Assembly (NCBI GenBank): GCA_025936075.1
Contig: JAICUC010000003.1
Location: forward strand, 1 to 40,251
Length of the DNA: 40,251 bases
Direction of reading: 5' to 3'
Origin: Nitrospira sp.
GTDB lineage: Bacteria > Nitrospirota > Nitrospiria > Nitrospirales > Nitrospiraceae
Part shown: piece after piece, positions 33,052 to 40,139 of the stretch
Numbering within the stretch: position 1 is the first letter of the stretch
Layout of the letters: each line of letters begins with the position of its first letter
Notes under the pieces: model-generated
Seen by the model: the letters and a program-made list of their open reading frames with translations, nothing else
Told to the model about the DNA's origin: nothing
Database searches by the model: none
Position numbers and translations under genes: made by a program

Positions 33052-34392
33052 TCAAGGCTCAGTGGATGGGGAACGGCGGCTGTCTTGTAGCAGCGATTGC
33101 ACGGTTTCACCCACCAACGCCCGTTCCACCGCCTTATCCCGACGGTGCAAGAGGGCACCAACCGGATCGCCCGTATCGAGGTGGGGCAGTATCCACGGCG
33201 GAGTTCCATTGCGAACCGAATCCAGAACTTCTTTTATAAAGATCAAGTCCGGTGACTTGATGAGACTCACCCCTTGCGGTTCCTGAAGACGACCTACAAA
33301 TCCGTTTTCCACGAGACGTTCCACCTCTTCCTCTACCAGAGACAAGGGCATGTTCAGTTCACTCGACAGCTCTGGCAACCTCAAGGGCCGATCTCCCTTG
33401 AGATAGTGATGTCCCAGGACTCGCAGTACTGTGAGAGCCAGTTGCTCCCGAAACACGTAGGTCCCCTGTTCCCACAGCAGGCGAGACAAATAGGCCGTGG
33501 GATATTGGTGGAAAAAGGAGAACTGCGCCCCAATCAACACAATCATCCAGCCGGTGTAGAGCCACAGCAGAAACAGCATTAAGATGGCAAAACTCGAATA
33601 GATGGCACTGTAATTGGCGGAGGCCGCCACGAATTTGGCAAAGGCTTCACCGACAATAATCCAAAGAATGGCCGCCGACACGCCACCAACAACTGCCGAC
33701 CGAACCTGGACATGGGTATTGGGAATCATTTTGTAGAAGAAAGTGAACACGGCACACAGCATCAAGAAGGGAATCACTTCGCCGCTCCACACCAGCAGCG
33801 TCCCAAACGGCTCCAATTCAATGAGATGCTGGACCAGAGTGTTGCTTTGGAGCGAGGCCAGCAAACCGAACGCGCTCACAACGAGAACCGGTCCCACGAG
33901 GACCGCGCTCAAATAATCGGTAAACTTACGTTCCCAGGTGCGTCCCTGTTTGACCTGCCAAATGGCATTCAAGGCTTGCTCGATTTTGTCGATCAGCGAG
34001 TAGGTCGTATAGAAGAGGCCGGCAATCCCGAATACTCCCAGCACGCCCATCTTGATATTGTCCACGAAACCGATAATCGTAGTGGTGATCTCCCGACTCT
34101 TGGGGCCGAGTGGCTCCAGCGTCTGGGCTAAGAAGGGTTCGATCACATGGTGGACACCGAAGCCCTTCAGCACCGAGAACATCACGGCGAGAAACGGCAC
34201 CAACGACAGCAACGTCGTATACACCAGACCAGCCGCTCGCGCATCGAGCAGCCGATGGCGAAACTCCATGCCGACCGCAGTGGCCAGCCGAAGCGCTTGA
34301 GTGCCCAACCGCCGGAGCAATGACATGGTCGTCAAATCCTTGGTCCAGAGGTCCTGTTTCGTAAACTGGGAGATGCGTGTGGAGCGGGTCAT
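33052..34392 (-). CDS. YihY/virulence factor BrkB family membrane protein
   Basis: Polytopic inner-membrane protein once misnamed RNase BN. 446 aa from ATG 34392 (GGGAG/AGGA just upstream); the track start at 34500 adds a non-homologous lead. The family core is visible: DARAAGLVYTTLLSLVPFLAVMFSVLKGFG, FYTTYSLIDKIEQALNAIWQVK, LSAVLVGPVLVVSAFGLL, TFFYKMIPNTHVQVRSAVVGGVSAAILW and ANYSAIYSSFAILMLFLLWLYTGWMIVLIGAQF. About six helices are followed by a soluble C-terminal domain (about 330-446) with a winged-helix look (LRLPELSSELNMPLSLVEEEVERLVENGFV). Function of the family is unsettled. Divergent from the P450 gene. Confidence 0.93.
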   Translation of the reverse strand: MTRSTRISQFTKQDLWTKDLTTMSLLRRLGTQALRLATAVGMEFRHRLLDARAAGLVYTTLLSLVPFLAVMFSVLKGFGVHHVIEPFLAQTLEPLGPKSREITTTIIGFVDNIKMGVLGVFGIAGLFYTTYSLIDKIEQALNAIWQVKQGRTWERKFTDYLSAVLVGPVLVVSAFGLLASLQSNTLVQHLIELEPFGTLLVWSGEVIPFLMLCAVFTFFYKMIPNTHVQVRSAVVGGVSAAILWIIVGEAFAKFVAASANYSAIYSSFAILMLFLLWLYTGWMIVLIGAQFSFFHQYPTAYLSRLLWEQGTYVFREQLALTVLRVLGHHYLKGDRPLRLPELSSELNMPLSLVEEEVERLVENGFVGRLQEPQGVSLIKSPDLIFIKEVLDSVRNGTPPWILPHLDTGDPVGALLHRRDKAVERALVGETVQSLLQDSRRSPSTEP

Positions 34393-34716
34393 GGTCCTGC
34401 TCCCTAGCAAGTTATTCAAACTTTTCGGTCGCACCGGTGAGTTGATACAGAAGTCGTCATAGTAGCATCCTAGGATCCATTTCCCAAGGCACGTGCACAC
34501 TGTATCGCGAATTGCGGCATTTGTTCATGGAGGCGATACTGCTGTGCCTACGTCTTTCGACTACTCCGTACATGGCAAAACCTCAATGGCTCGTAGGCGT
34601 ATTCATTGTGCGTAATCCTTTAGCGCCGCGATTTATCGCGCGCATTGGCATGTGTTCTTTTGCGCTCGTCCCTTCATTTGATGCCCCTGATCTAGTGTGA
34701 TACGGTCCCTTCTCTC
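34393..34716. other. Divergent intergenic region (324 bp) between YihY and P450 genes
   Basis: Carries the promoters of both divergent genes. I see no exact consensus promoter, clear operator palindrome or small gene in it; the ORFs 34512-34700 and 34633-34926 are shadows without SD. Confidence 0.55.
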
Positions 34717-36099
34717 ATGCTGGATTCGGTTTCCTCCTTCACACTTACCGATATTCCAGGCGCGGCGCCTCTGCTTGGCCATCTGCCTGCGTTCAAAAAG
34801 CGCCCATTGGAGGCGATGTCCGGATGGTGGCGCCAGTACGGCGATGCGTTGCGCTTTCGGCTCGGCCCCAAGACGCTCCATCTCTTTAGTCATCCCGATC
34901 TCGCCGAAGAAATTCTGGTCCACCAAGCCGACCGCTTTGTGAAAGTGTATGACCCTCGGCGGCCGGTCGGCCTCGCGCTGGTTCTGGGCAATGGATTGGT
35001 GACCAGTTCAGGAGAAGTTTGGAAACGTCATCGACGCATCATTCAGCCGGTTTTTCATCGCTCTCGCATGGCCGCGATGGCCGATCGGATGGCCCAGGTA
35101 GGCGAGCAGCGAATGGCCGGTTGGGAAAGCCTCGAAGGACAGCCGATCGATATCGCTACCGAAATGATGCAGTTGGCGCTCGAAGTGATCTCTCAAACCA
35201 TGTTCACCACCAGCATGACGCAACACATCGAGCACATTAGCCGTGCATTGCGCGTAAGCCTGAAGTACGCATTCGACTCGTTTCATAACCCGCTCCGCTT
35301 ACCGAATTGGGTACCCACTGCGCGAAACCGGGAATTTCGTTCAGTCATGCAGTTCATGGACAACCTGATCTATGGATTGCTCGTCGAGCGGCGCCGCACT
35401 GCAACAACCCATGGGGATCTCCTTGATCTGCTGCTCCACGCTCGCGATGAGGAGACCGGTGCCGGACTCACCGATCAAGAGCTCCGGGACGAAGCCTTGA
35501 CGATTTTTGCGGCGGGACACGAGACTACTGCCAATGCGCTCGCCTGGACTTGGTATCTCCTGGCCACCCATTCCGAGGCAAAGGCACGGTTTCACAAGGA
35601 AGTGGACAAGGTTCTCCAGGGTAGAACGCCTACCGCCGACGACTTGCAGCACCTCCCATATACTCGGGCCATATTCGATGAATCGCTCCGTCTGTACCCG
35701 CCGGCCCCAGCGGTCCAGCGCAAGGCAGCGACCAGTACCACTGTGGATGGAATACCGCTACCAGCTGGAGCACTCGTCCTCATCGGTATATACAACCTGC
35801 ACAGACATCCAGCCTTTTGGCCCAACCCTGACCAATTTATGCCTGAGCGATGGTTGGACGGCGAGCGGCCGCCTTCCCGCTATGCCTATCTCCCATTCGG
35901 GGCAGGACCGCGCGCCTGCGTAGGAATCCATTTCGCGTCAGTTGAAGGACCACTTCTATTAGCCCTGATCGGTCGCCGCTATGACCTGCAACTGGCTCAA
36001 AACAGTGTCGAGCCTGAACTCATGGTCACTTTACGACCGAAAGGTGGCATTAGCATGATACTCCAGCCACGCCGGGTGCCGATCGTATCGGCCGTCTAG
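34717..36099 (+). CDS. Cytochrome P450
   Basis: Haem-thiolate monooxygenase, 460 aa, soluble, without an N-terminal anchor. The C-helix WKRHRRIIQ is near 102, the I-helix oxygen-activation motif AAGHETT at 265-271, the K-helix ESLR at 322-325 and the PERW region near 376. The haem loop FGAGPRACVG has Cys401 as the axial ligand. The sequence (HRRIIQPVFH, FLPFGAGPR-type loop, LPNWVPTARNREF) resembles CYP102/CYP4-like bacterial fatty-acid-hydroxylase clans more than CYP51. No ferredoxin or reductase gene lies beside it, so its electron donor is elsewhere. Substrate unknown. Confidence 0.95.
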   Translation: MLDSVSSFTLTDIPGAAPLLGHLPAFKKRPLEAMSGWWRQYGDALRFRLGPKTLHLFSHPDLAEEILVHQADRFVKVYDPRRPVGLALVLGNGLVTSSGEVWKRHRRIIQPVFHRSRMAAMADRMAQVGEQRMAGWESLEGQPIDIATEMMQLALEVISQTMFTTSMTQHIEHISRALRVSLKYAFDSFHNPLRLPNWVPTARNREFRSVMQFMDNLIYGLLVERRRTATTHGDLLDLLLHARDEETGAGLTDQELRDEALTIFAAGHETTANALAWTWYLLATHSEAKARFHKEVDKVLQGRTPTADDLQHLPYTRAIFDESLRLYPPAPAVQRKAATSTTVDGIPLPAGALVLIGIYNLHRHPAFWPNPDQFMPERWLDGERPPSRYAYLPFGAGPRACVGIHFASVEGPLLLALIGRRYDLQLAQNSVEPELMVTLRPKGGISMILQPRRVPIVSAV

Positions 36100-36759
36100 A
36101 GACACTGATAACCAACACCTTAGCTTATCTTCTTAAGCGTGTACAATCTGGAATTACTGAAGGGTTTTATCCGTCCGTGCCCAGATTGCAATACAACGAT
36201 AAACAATGCGCGGCTCACACGAAGTGCGGGTTGAAATGAGGTTTATGGAAGTATTGAGTATCCGCCACGATTTGCTCGAACGCAGCGCCATGAACGAAGT
36301 TCGGTTTGGTGGGGTCGAACTACGGCCGCTGATTACGAGTGAATCAAATGGGCTTGCTCAAGTCCTTGAAAACAAAGGGAAGTAAAAGATTGTCGATTAC
36401 AATTAGAAACCGAACCAATATTACGTGCTTATGTGCACAAGCCGAGACTCTCCAGGCAGGCATTCGCAAAACGTTGATCTGCGATTGCTCACTTGCTTTC
36501 TCACCCAAAGTTCGTAGCGACCATAAAGTAGACGGCAGTCTGCGCACCCTTGTGATGCAGCCGCTCTGTGTGGGAAGTCCAGCGTCTAGAATGAGACGAG
36601 TAAGGGGTATACCCTGTTGAAACGCATTCACTCCGAAGCTAGATTGAGCATACGGGATAATATTGTTGCGGAAGGGCACTTCCGAAGACTGACCCAATGA
36701 ACATGAATGTATGAATGTGGATGGCGTCGTCAATGAATCGAGCAATGGAGGAAGGCATC
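36100..36759. other. Gene-poor stretch (660 bp) containing a tRNA remnant
   Basis: No ORF here has both an SD and protein-like sequence; 36339-36620 (plus) and 36344-36745 (minus) overlap each other and look random. It holds the degenerate tRNA piece at 36311-36340 and a short direct repeat (ATGAATGT twice near 36702-36720). Confidence 0.5.
36311..36340 (-). pseudogene. Degenerate tRNA 3'-half remnant A
   Basis: Read on the minus strand it gives ACTCGTAATCAGCGGCCGTA followed by GTTCGACCCC. That is the 3' side of an anticodon arm (CTCGTAATC loop, CGT anticodon position as for Thr), a variable loop and the 5' part of a T-arm. Two bases are missing relative to remnant B and no 5' half is recognisable, so it is a fossil, not a working tRNA. 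Confidence 0.5.
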
Positions 36760-36900
36760 ATGATCCACATGTTGCACGACCTGAGAGCAGCATTCTTCCT
36801 CATGATCGCACTGGCCATGCTGTTATTTATATGGGCGCTGGCAGGCTTAGGAGCAGTGCTGCAACCGGTCCGTTGGTCCGAACGAACAGCGTATCGCTAG
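36760..36900 (+). CDS. Small single-span membrane protein (46 aa)
   Basis: Not recognised. ATG 36760 follows GGAGGAAGG at good spacing; the longer track start 36715 would place that SD inside the gene. The short amphipathic start MIHMLHDLRAA is followed by one membrane helix (FFLMIALAMLLFIWALAGLGAVL) and a charged tail RWSERTAYR, so probably N-out/C-in. Lies inside the tRNA-remnant-bounded stretch. Single-helix proteins of this size often modulate a membrane complex, but no partner is visible. Confidence 0.6.
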   Translation: MIHMLHDLRAAFFLMIALAMLLFIWALAGLGAVLQPVRWSERTAYR

Positions 36901-37012
36901 GCAAAGAGAGTTTTTGATTGACCTCTTTCTCCTCATTTGTTGCTGATCCGATTTCGGCGTGAGTTCTGAACGCCCTACGGTTGAAGAGCGACGCATACCA
37001 TGTGAGGGTACC

Positions 37013-37186
37013 ATGACTACCACTCAAGCTGCTGAATTACGCGTGAAGTGGAAACGGCAGTCGAATCCTCCAATGTGCGAGCATTTAAACCTTGAATTGG
37101 AATGGAGTGAGGGCGGCTATCGGACTGGCAATTACAACTGCATTGTGTGTGGGGAGAACGTGGTGAAATCCTCCGGACAATCATGA
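37013..37186 (+). CDS. Small zinc-ribbon-like protein (57 aa)
   Basis: Not recognised by name. Start ATG 37013 has GAGGGT upstream; the track start (36959) adds 18 non-conserved-looking residues. The sequence RVKWKRQSNPPMCEHLNLEL then YRTGNYNCIVCGENVV offers a Cys/His pair (CEH) and a CxxC pair (CIVC), enough for one zinc site. Basic N-terminus, no membrane segment. The regular pattern and clean SD support a real gene. Confidence 0.65.
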   Translation: MTTTQAAELRVKWKRQSNPPMCEHLNLELEWSEGGYRTGNYNCIVCGENVVKSSGQS

Positions 37187-37526
37187 GAGGCACGCCTTGC
37201 TTTTCATTCCGAATACTCTCCGTCATGTCCAAATCTCACGGGCGTACTGCCTTGTCCTATGCCGATCACACTCGCTAGCCGAGTACTCCGTAGCAGTCAT
37301 AATATGGGGGTGACGAGCTATGATGCCATGGATCATCGAACCGTTATTGGTGGGCATCATTGTGGGACTCATATACACAGTGGTATCGGCATGGCGGAAG
37401 TAGTCGGAATGACTAACTGGGACTCTGTCCGGAACTTGTGTTACGGTTCAATAACGCCCAACCAGCTACAAGTGTTTGAAGACTTTTAAACATCTGATCA
37501 GGCTAGAAAGATCCTGAGCAAACGCT
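37187..37526. other. Gap of 340 bp, holding only one possible 27-residue membrane ORF
   Basis: No larger gene is supported. ORF 37259-37489 overlaps the small membrane ORF in another frame and is rich in His/Gly without a clear pattern. Confidence 0.5.
37320..37403 (+). CDS. Possible 27-residue membrane peptide
   Basis: MMPWIIEPLLVGIIVGLIYT followed by VVSAWRK and a stop; too short for the ORF track. One hydrophobic helix with a basic end, preceded by GGGGGTGA about six bases before the ATG pair, which may act as SD. Supported only by hydrophobicity and position. Confidence 0.4.
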   Translation: MMPWIIEPLLVGIIVGLIYTVVSAWRK

Positions 37527-37697
37527 CTAGGCATCCGTTCCAGTCTTGGGACGAGGCGGAAACCACGGTATCCGGCTGGTATCCGGAAGTGGCTTGGCGA
37601 ACTGTTTGTCGGTGCTCCTGAAACCGGCTGGCTTACTGAAATCCTTACCTCTGCGCTTAACAATGAAACGGGATTTGGAATGCTTCTTTGAAGGCAT
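37527..37697 (-). CDS. Small basic protein, paralogue copy 1 (56 aa)
   Basis: Unknown family. From ATG 37697 it reads MPSKKHSKSRFIVKRRGKDF, SKPAGFRSTDKQFAKPLPDT and SRIPWFPPRPKTGTDA: very basic, Pro-rich, no predicted membrane part. The second half is nearly repeated by the gene cut off at the window end (KPAGFRSxxK..A.PLPDTSRIPWF), which is the main evidence that it is translated. There is no SD; instead an extended -10 (TGGTATAAT) lies six bases before the ATG, so the mRNA may be leaderless. The longer track start (37784) would put that promoter inside the gene. Function may be nucleic-acid binding given charge, but that is a guess. Confidence 0.68.
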   Translation of the reverse strand: MPSKKHSKSRFIVKRRGKDFSKPAGFRSTDKQFAKPLPDTSRIPWFPPRPKTGTDA

Positions 37698-37703
37698 ACC
37701 AAA

Positions 37704-37712
37704 ATTATACCA
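37704..37712 (-). promoter_or_regulatory. Extended -10 promoter (TGGTATAAT) at the edge of the small basic gene
   Basis: TGnTATAAT matches the extended -10 consensus exactly on the minus strand, six bases before the ATG at 37697. Transcription would begin at or within a base or two of that ATG. No -35 at 17 bases is evident, which extended -10 promoters do not need. Confidence 0.55.
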
Positions 37713-37908
37713 GGGAAATGCAACAATGACGGCCAAGCCACCCACCCGCGACCCAGCCGTAACCGCTTCTTCGTTACTCGACATGGTTGCCGAGTGGGGA
37801 ACAGCAGTTCGTGAATATGCTGGATACCGGATCAGACAAACCTTGGCACCAAACCGGGCACCCAGTTGACATAATCTGGAAGGAAGAGACAGAAGTAGTT
37901 GAAAGATT

Positions 37909-37945
37909 TGATGGGTATAGGGGTCGAACCTACGGCCCGCTAATT
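37909..37945 (-). pseudogene. tRNA 3'-end remnant B (T-arm and acceptor strand)
   Basis: On the minus strand AATTAGCGGGCCGTAGGTTC continues GACCCCTATACCCATCA. The T-stem GTAGG/CCTAT is intact around TTCGACC, followed by a seven-base acceptor strand ACCCATC and discriminator A. The anticodon loop and everything 5' of it is lost. Same orientation as remnant A, 1.6 kb away. Such 3' tRNA pieces are typical scars of integration into a tRNA gene. Confidence 0.55.
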
Positions 37946-38203
37946 TTCAGGACGTGAAGCATCTGATGGTCTCACCCCCAGAGTTGCTCGGTGAGAGTCT
38001 CGTATTCGATAAGAGATGAGAATATCCTCGCGTCCGCAGCTATCGCACTCGCCTTCTTGCAAGAGCGGCATCCTGCCCCGATCTGCAATCGTCCCAAACT
38101 GGTAATGGCTGGGATTGCAGAACTCTATCTCGTGTTCGGTTCTGGGTGCGATCGAGGAAAACCGACCGCTGCATTGACAACAGAATTTCGGTGTTTCGGC
38201 CAT
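37940..38203 (-). CDS. Small protein with two CxxC-type pairs (87 aa)
   Basis: Not recognised. MAETPKFCCQCSGRFSSIAP begins with a Cys cluster (CCQC), and GECDSCGRED about 45 residues later gives a second pair, so a four-Cys zinc ribbon is likely. The middle (EFCNPSHYQFGTIADRGRMP) is unremarkable. AGGGAG is placed about eight bases before the ATG. The last residues (SDASRPEN) are encoded by DNA that runs into tRNA remnant B, so the C-terminus may have been altered by the same rearrangement. Confidence 0.55.
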   Translation of the reverse strand: MAETPKFCCQCSGRFSSIAPRTEHEIEFCNPSHYQFGTIADRGRMPLLQEGECDSCGREDILISYRIRDSHRATLGVRPSDASRPEN

Positions 38204-38330
38204 ACCTGGGACTCCCTTTCATCGTGAGTTGGAGGAGGGAACCTTGCGGATTGGAAGCGTACCTCGGAAAAACGCTATCCAAAAGAGAAACCTCACAAAC
38301 TTGCGCGGTCGATGGAAGGTTCACGTGGCC

Positions 38331-38825
38331 CTAAGCGGCCTTTCGGCGGTGGGCGAGAGCAAAGAGTTTATCGGTGACGGCGATGTTCTCTTTGACCTTT
38401 CGAGCGAGCGCGGTGCCCTTTGCAGTGAGCTGTAGCTTGACGATTTTCCTCCTCACATTGACCCGTGGCTTGCGTATCCACCCATTTCTCTGAATACGTT
38501 GCACGGTCTCGACTGCTGAGAGACTCGGAATACAGAGCGCCGAAGCCAGCTCAAACACCTCGCACTCAGGATGCCGGTCGAGATAGATCAACATACTGGC
38601 CTGGACGGGAGAAAGGCCAAGCGGTTGTAAGCGATGATGGAAGAGGCCTTGAAGACGGAGCACGATTTCAAGGGTCGAAAGCTTACCGTTGGTCCTCTGA
38701 ATCGATCTCACAGAAGAAGTATAGCTCAAGATAGGAGATATGACGAGACGTAGGCGGTATCCTGGTCCTGGTCTGACGATGAGCGTTCGGCATCTCACCG
38801 TACTGCACGCGAAGGAATTGACCAT
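38331..38825 (-). CDS. MarR-like winged-helix transcriptional regulator
   Basis: The conserved part starts near residue 45: KLSTLEIVLRLQGLFHHRLQ, PLGLSPVQASMLIYLDRHPE, a recognition region ELASALCIPSLSAVETVQRI, a wing with NVRRKIVKLQLTAKGTALAR, and a C-terminal dimerisation helix (KENIAVTDKLFALAH). That order is MarR/SlyA-like. The first about 30 residues of the 164-aa ORF look non-coding; starts at TTG (PILSYT) or GTG (SSVRS) further in are possible and no SD decides. Divergent from the secreted protein at 38843, whose promoter it could control. Confidence 0.75.
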   Translation of the reverse strand: MVNSFACSTVRCRTLIVRPGPGYRLRLVISPILSYTSSVRSIQRTNGKLSTLEIVLRLQGLFHHRLQPLGLSPVQASMLIYLDRHPECEVFELASALCIPSLSAVETVQRIQRNGWIRKPRVNVRRKIVKLQLTAKGTALARKVKENIAVTDKLFALAHRRKAA

Positions 38826-38842
38826 GCTCCGATTCAGCCTCC

Positions 38843-39361
38843 ATGATGCTGCTCATCGTCCTCGCTTCACCTGTCATGGCAGAAGAACCGACCGCGTGTT
38901 CCTTACTGACCTCCGGCGAGATTGAGGCCGTGACAGGAGGCACAGTGAGTGCGACGGAACCGATGCAGCTTGATGACATTCCGAGCGACCATAACAGGAC
39001 CGTGACAGTGGTCGGATGTCTGTGGGGTCTCGCACATCAGACGGGACAACTCAGCCTTACGTGGTTCCGAGGGCCCCTGACGGATGCGGAGATCGGGCAG
39101 TTGCTGACAGTGAGCAGGAACAGTATGGGAATAGATAACATGAAGAGCGCCAACTATCGGGAGATTTCGAAGGAGTTTCCCAATGCCTGGTGCTCGACCT
39201 TTAGCCCTCCGTCATCCGACAAGCTTGGCCAACTGCTGTCAGCCTGTACTGGGGTAGTGAAGAGACATGGCCTGTCGATTGCATTTGGAAGTCCTTCCAA
39301 ATTATTGACCATCGATCAGGCAAAACTCCTCTTAGATAAGGCGAGTGAACGCGCACGGTAA
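38843..39361 (+). CDS. Secreted protein of unknown function (172 aa) with a disturbed start
   Basis: A short signal peptide MMLLIVLASPVMA with cleavage before EEPTACSLL is followed by a mature domain starting CSLLTSGEIEAVTGGTVSAT. That opening resembles periplasmic 'DUF3558-like' small lipoprotein domains in which a Cys pair (C19 and C59) brackets the first half; the family match is tentative. Two more cysteines (WCSTF, SACTG) give four in total, so two disulfides are plausible. The good SD GAAGGA precedes a different ATG (38823) that is out of frame and would read MLRFSLHD. One added base would fuse MLRFSL to this signal peptide, which suggests a recent frameshift or a sequencing slip. Confidence 0.72.
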   Translation: MMLLIVLASPVMAEEPTACSLLTSGEIEAVTGGTVSATEPMQLDDIPSDHNRTVTVVGCLWGLAHQTGQLSLTWFRGPLTDAEIGQLLTVSRNSMGIDNMKSANYREISKEFPNAWCSTFSPPSSDKLGQLLSACTGVVKRHGLSIAFGSPSKLLTIDQAKLLLDKASERAR

Positions 39362-39610
39362 TGGCATCACCGGTCGTCACTTAGATGTGTGTCGGTAGAA
39401 GCGTCGCCGAGTGAATCAGCCCCTAGGAACCTCTGCTTGTAGCGCCTGCTGGGCTGTGCCCTGAGTAAGGAGCCGAAGTGTTGAGTCCTCGGACAGGTTC
39501 ATATCGAAGTGATAACTGAAGCTGTTTCACCTTCCTTGGCTATTCAGCCGGCACACTGTCTTTGAACCGGCACACCCTCCCCCGTCATTGGTTTAGGTTC
39601 CATATTCGAG

Positions 39611-39629
39611 TTGTGTCATCTGGACACAA
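39611..39629. terminator. Short perfect hairpin after the 39647 gene
   Basis: TTGTGTC and GACACAA form seven base pairs around a five-base loop, 17 bases past the stop of the minus-strand gene. No T-run, so a weak terminator at best. Confidence 0.35.
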
Positions 39630-39646
39630 AGGGAAGGCATCGTAGC

Positions 39647-39907
39647 TTACGGGCAGGGATGGGGTGATAACGGTTCCCAGGGATCAATGAGTTTTTTAGC
39701 CTTTCGCAGCGCAGCCGACTCTGCCTCTTGTTGCGTGGTAAAAAGGCCGTCGGGATAGTTCGATAGATAGGCCGTGTCTGTGAGCGAGAATTCAATGTAG
39801 ACATATCGACAACGCCAGGTCCCTTCAGGGGCTTCGCTGACGAGCAGCGAGATCGTGCTTCCCTTATACTCATGCGTGGAGGAAGGATTGGGAATACAAC
39901 GATGCAT
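39647..39907 (-). CDS. Small hypothetical protein (86 aa)
   Basis: Not recognised. The body YKGSTISLLVSEAPEGTWRC continues RYVYIEF and then YPDGLFTTQQEAESAALRKA then KKLID. This strand-strand-helix plan, with the closing 'DG-F-T-EEA...A...AK..ID' helix, is common in small conserved proteins of unknown function that bind or modulate other proteins. No signal or membrane segment. Start ATG 39907 has only TAGGT as a weak SD; later starts are possible. Followed by the hairpin at 39611. Confidence 0.6.
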   Translation of the reverse strand: MHRCIPNPSSTHEYKGSTISLLVSEAPEGTWRCRYVYIEFSLTDTAYLSNYPDGLFTTQQEAESAALRKAKKLIDPWEPLSPHPCP

Positions 39908-40139
39908 ATCTGGACCTACGTCTACGTCAGTAAACGACCATCATGCCACGTCGTCCCAAAGGTCCTGGTGATGCCTGGGAGCGTGCCCGGGGGAATCGGC
40001 GTGGTGGATCGCACATGCTGTGACGGTAAAGACGAGGACCAGGATGGAACTCTTCAAAAGACTGAAAATGGGAAACATGACCAGCTCCCTTCGCTATCAG
40101 CGTAGGCGTTACGAGAAAGCGTGCCATCTAGTAGAACGC

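Noticed and set aside
36339-36745. Overlapping ORFs on both strands (93 and 133 aa)
   Set aside because: They overlap each other, lack SD sequences and start within the tRNA remnant zone.
37259-37489. 76-aa ORF rich in His and Gly
   Set aside because: Out of frame with the better membrane ORF, no clear SD, no pattern.
39548-39577. CCGGCACAC direct repeat
   Set aside because: Nine-base repeat only; no associated gene or further copies seen.
39927-40127. 66-aa minus-strand ORF near the window end
   Set aside because: No SD and composition like random DNA.
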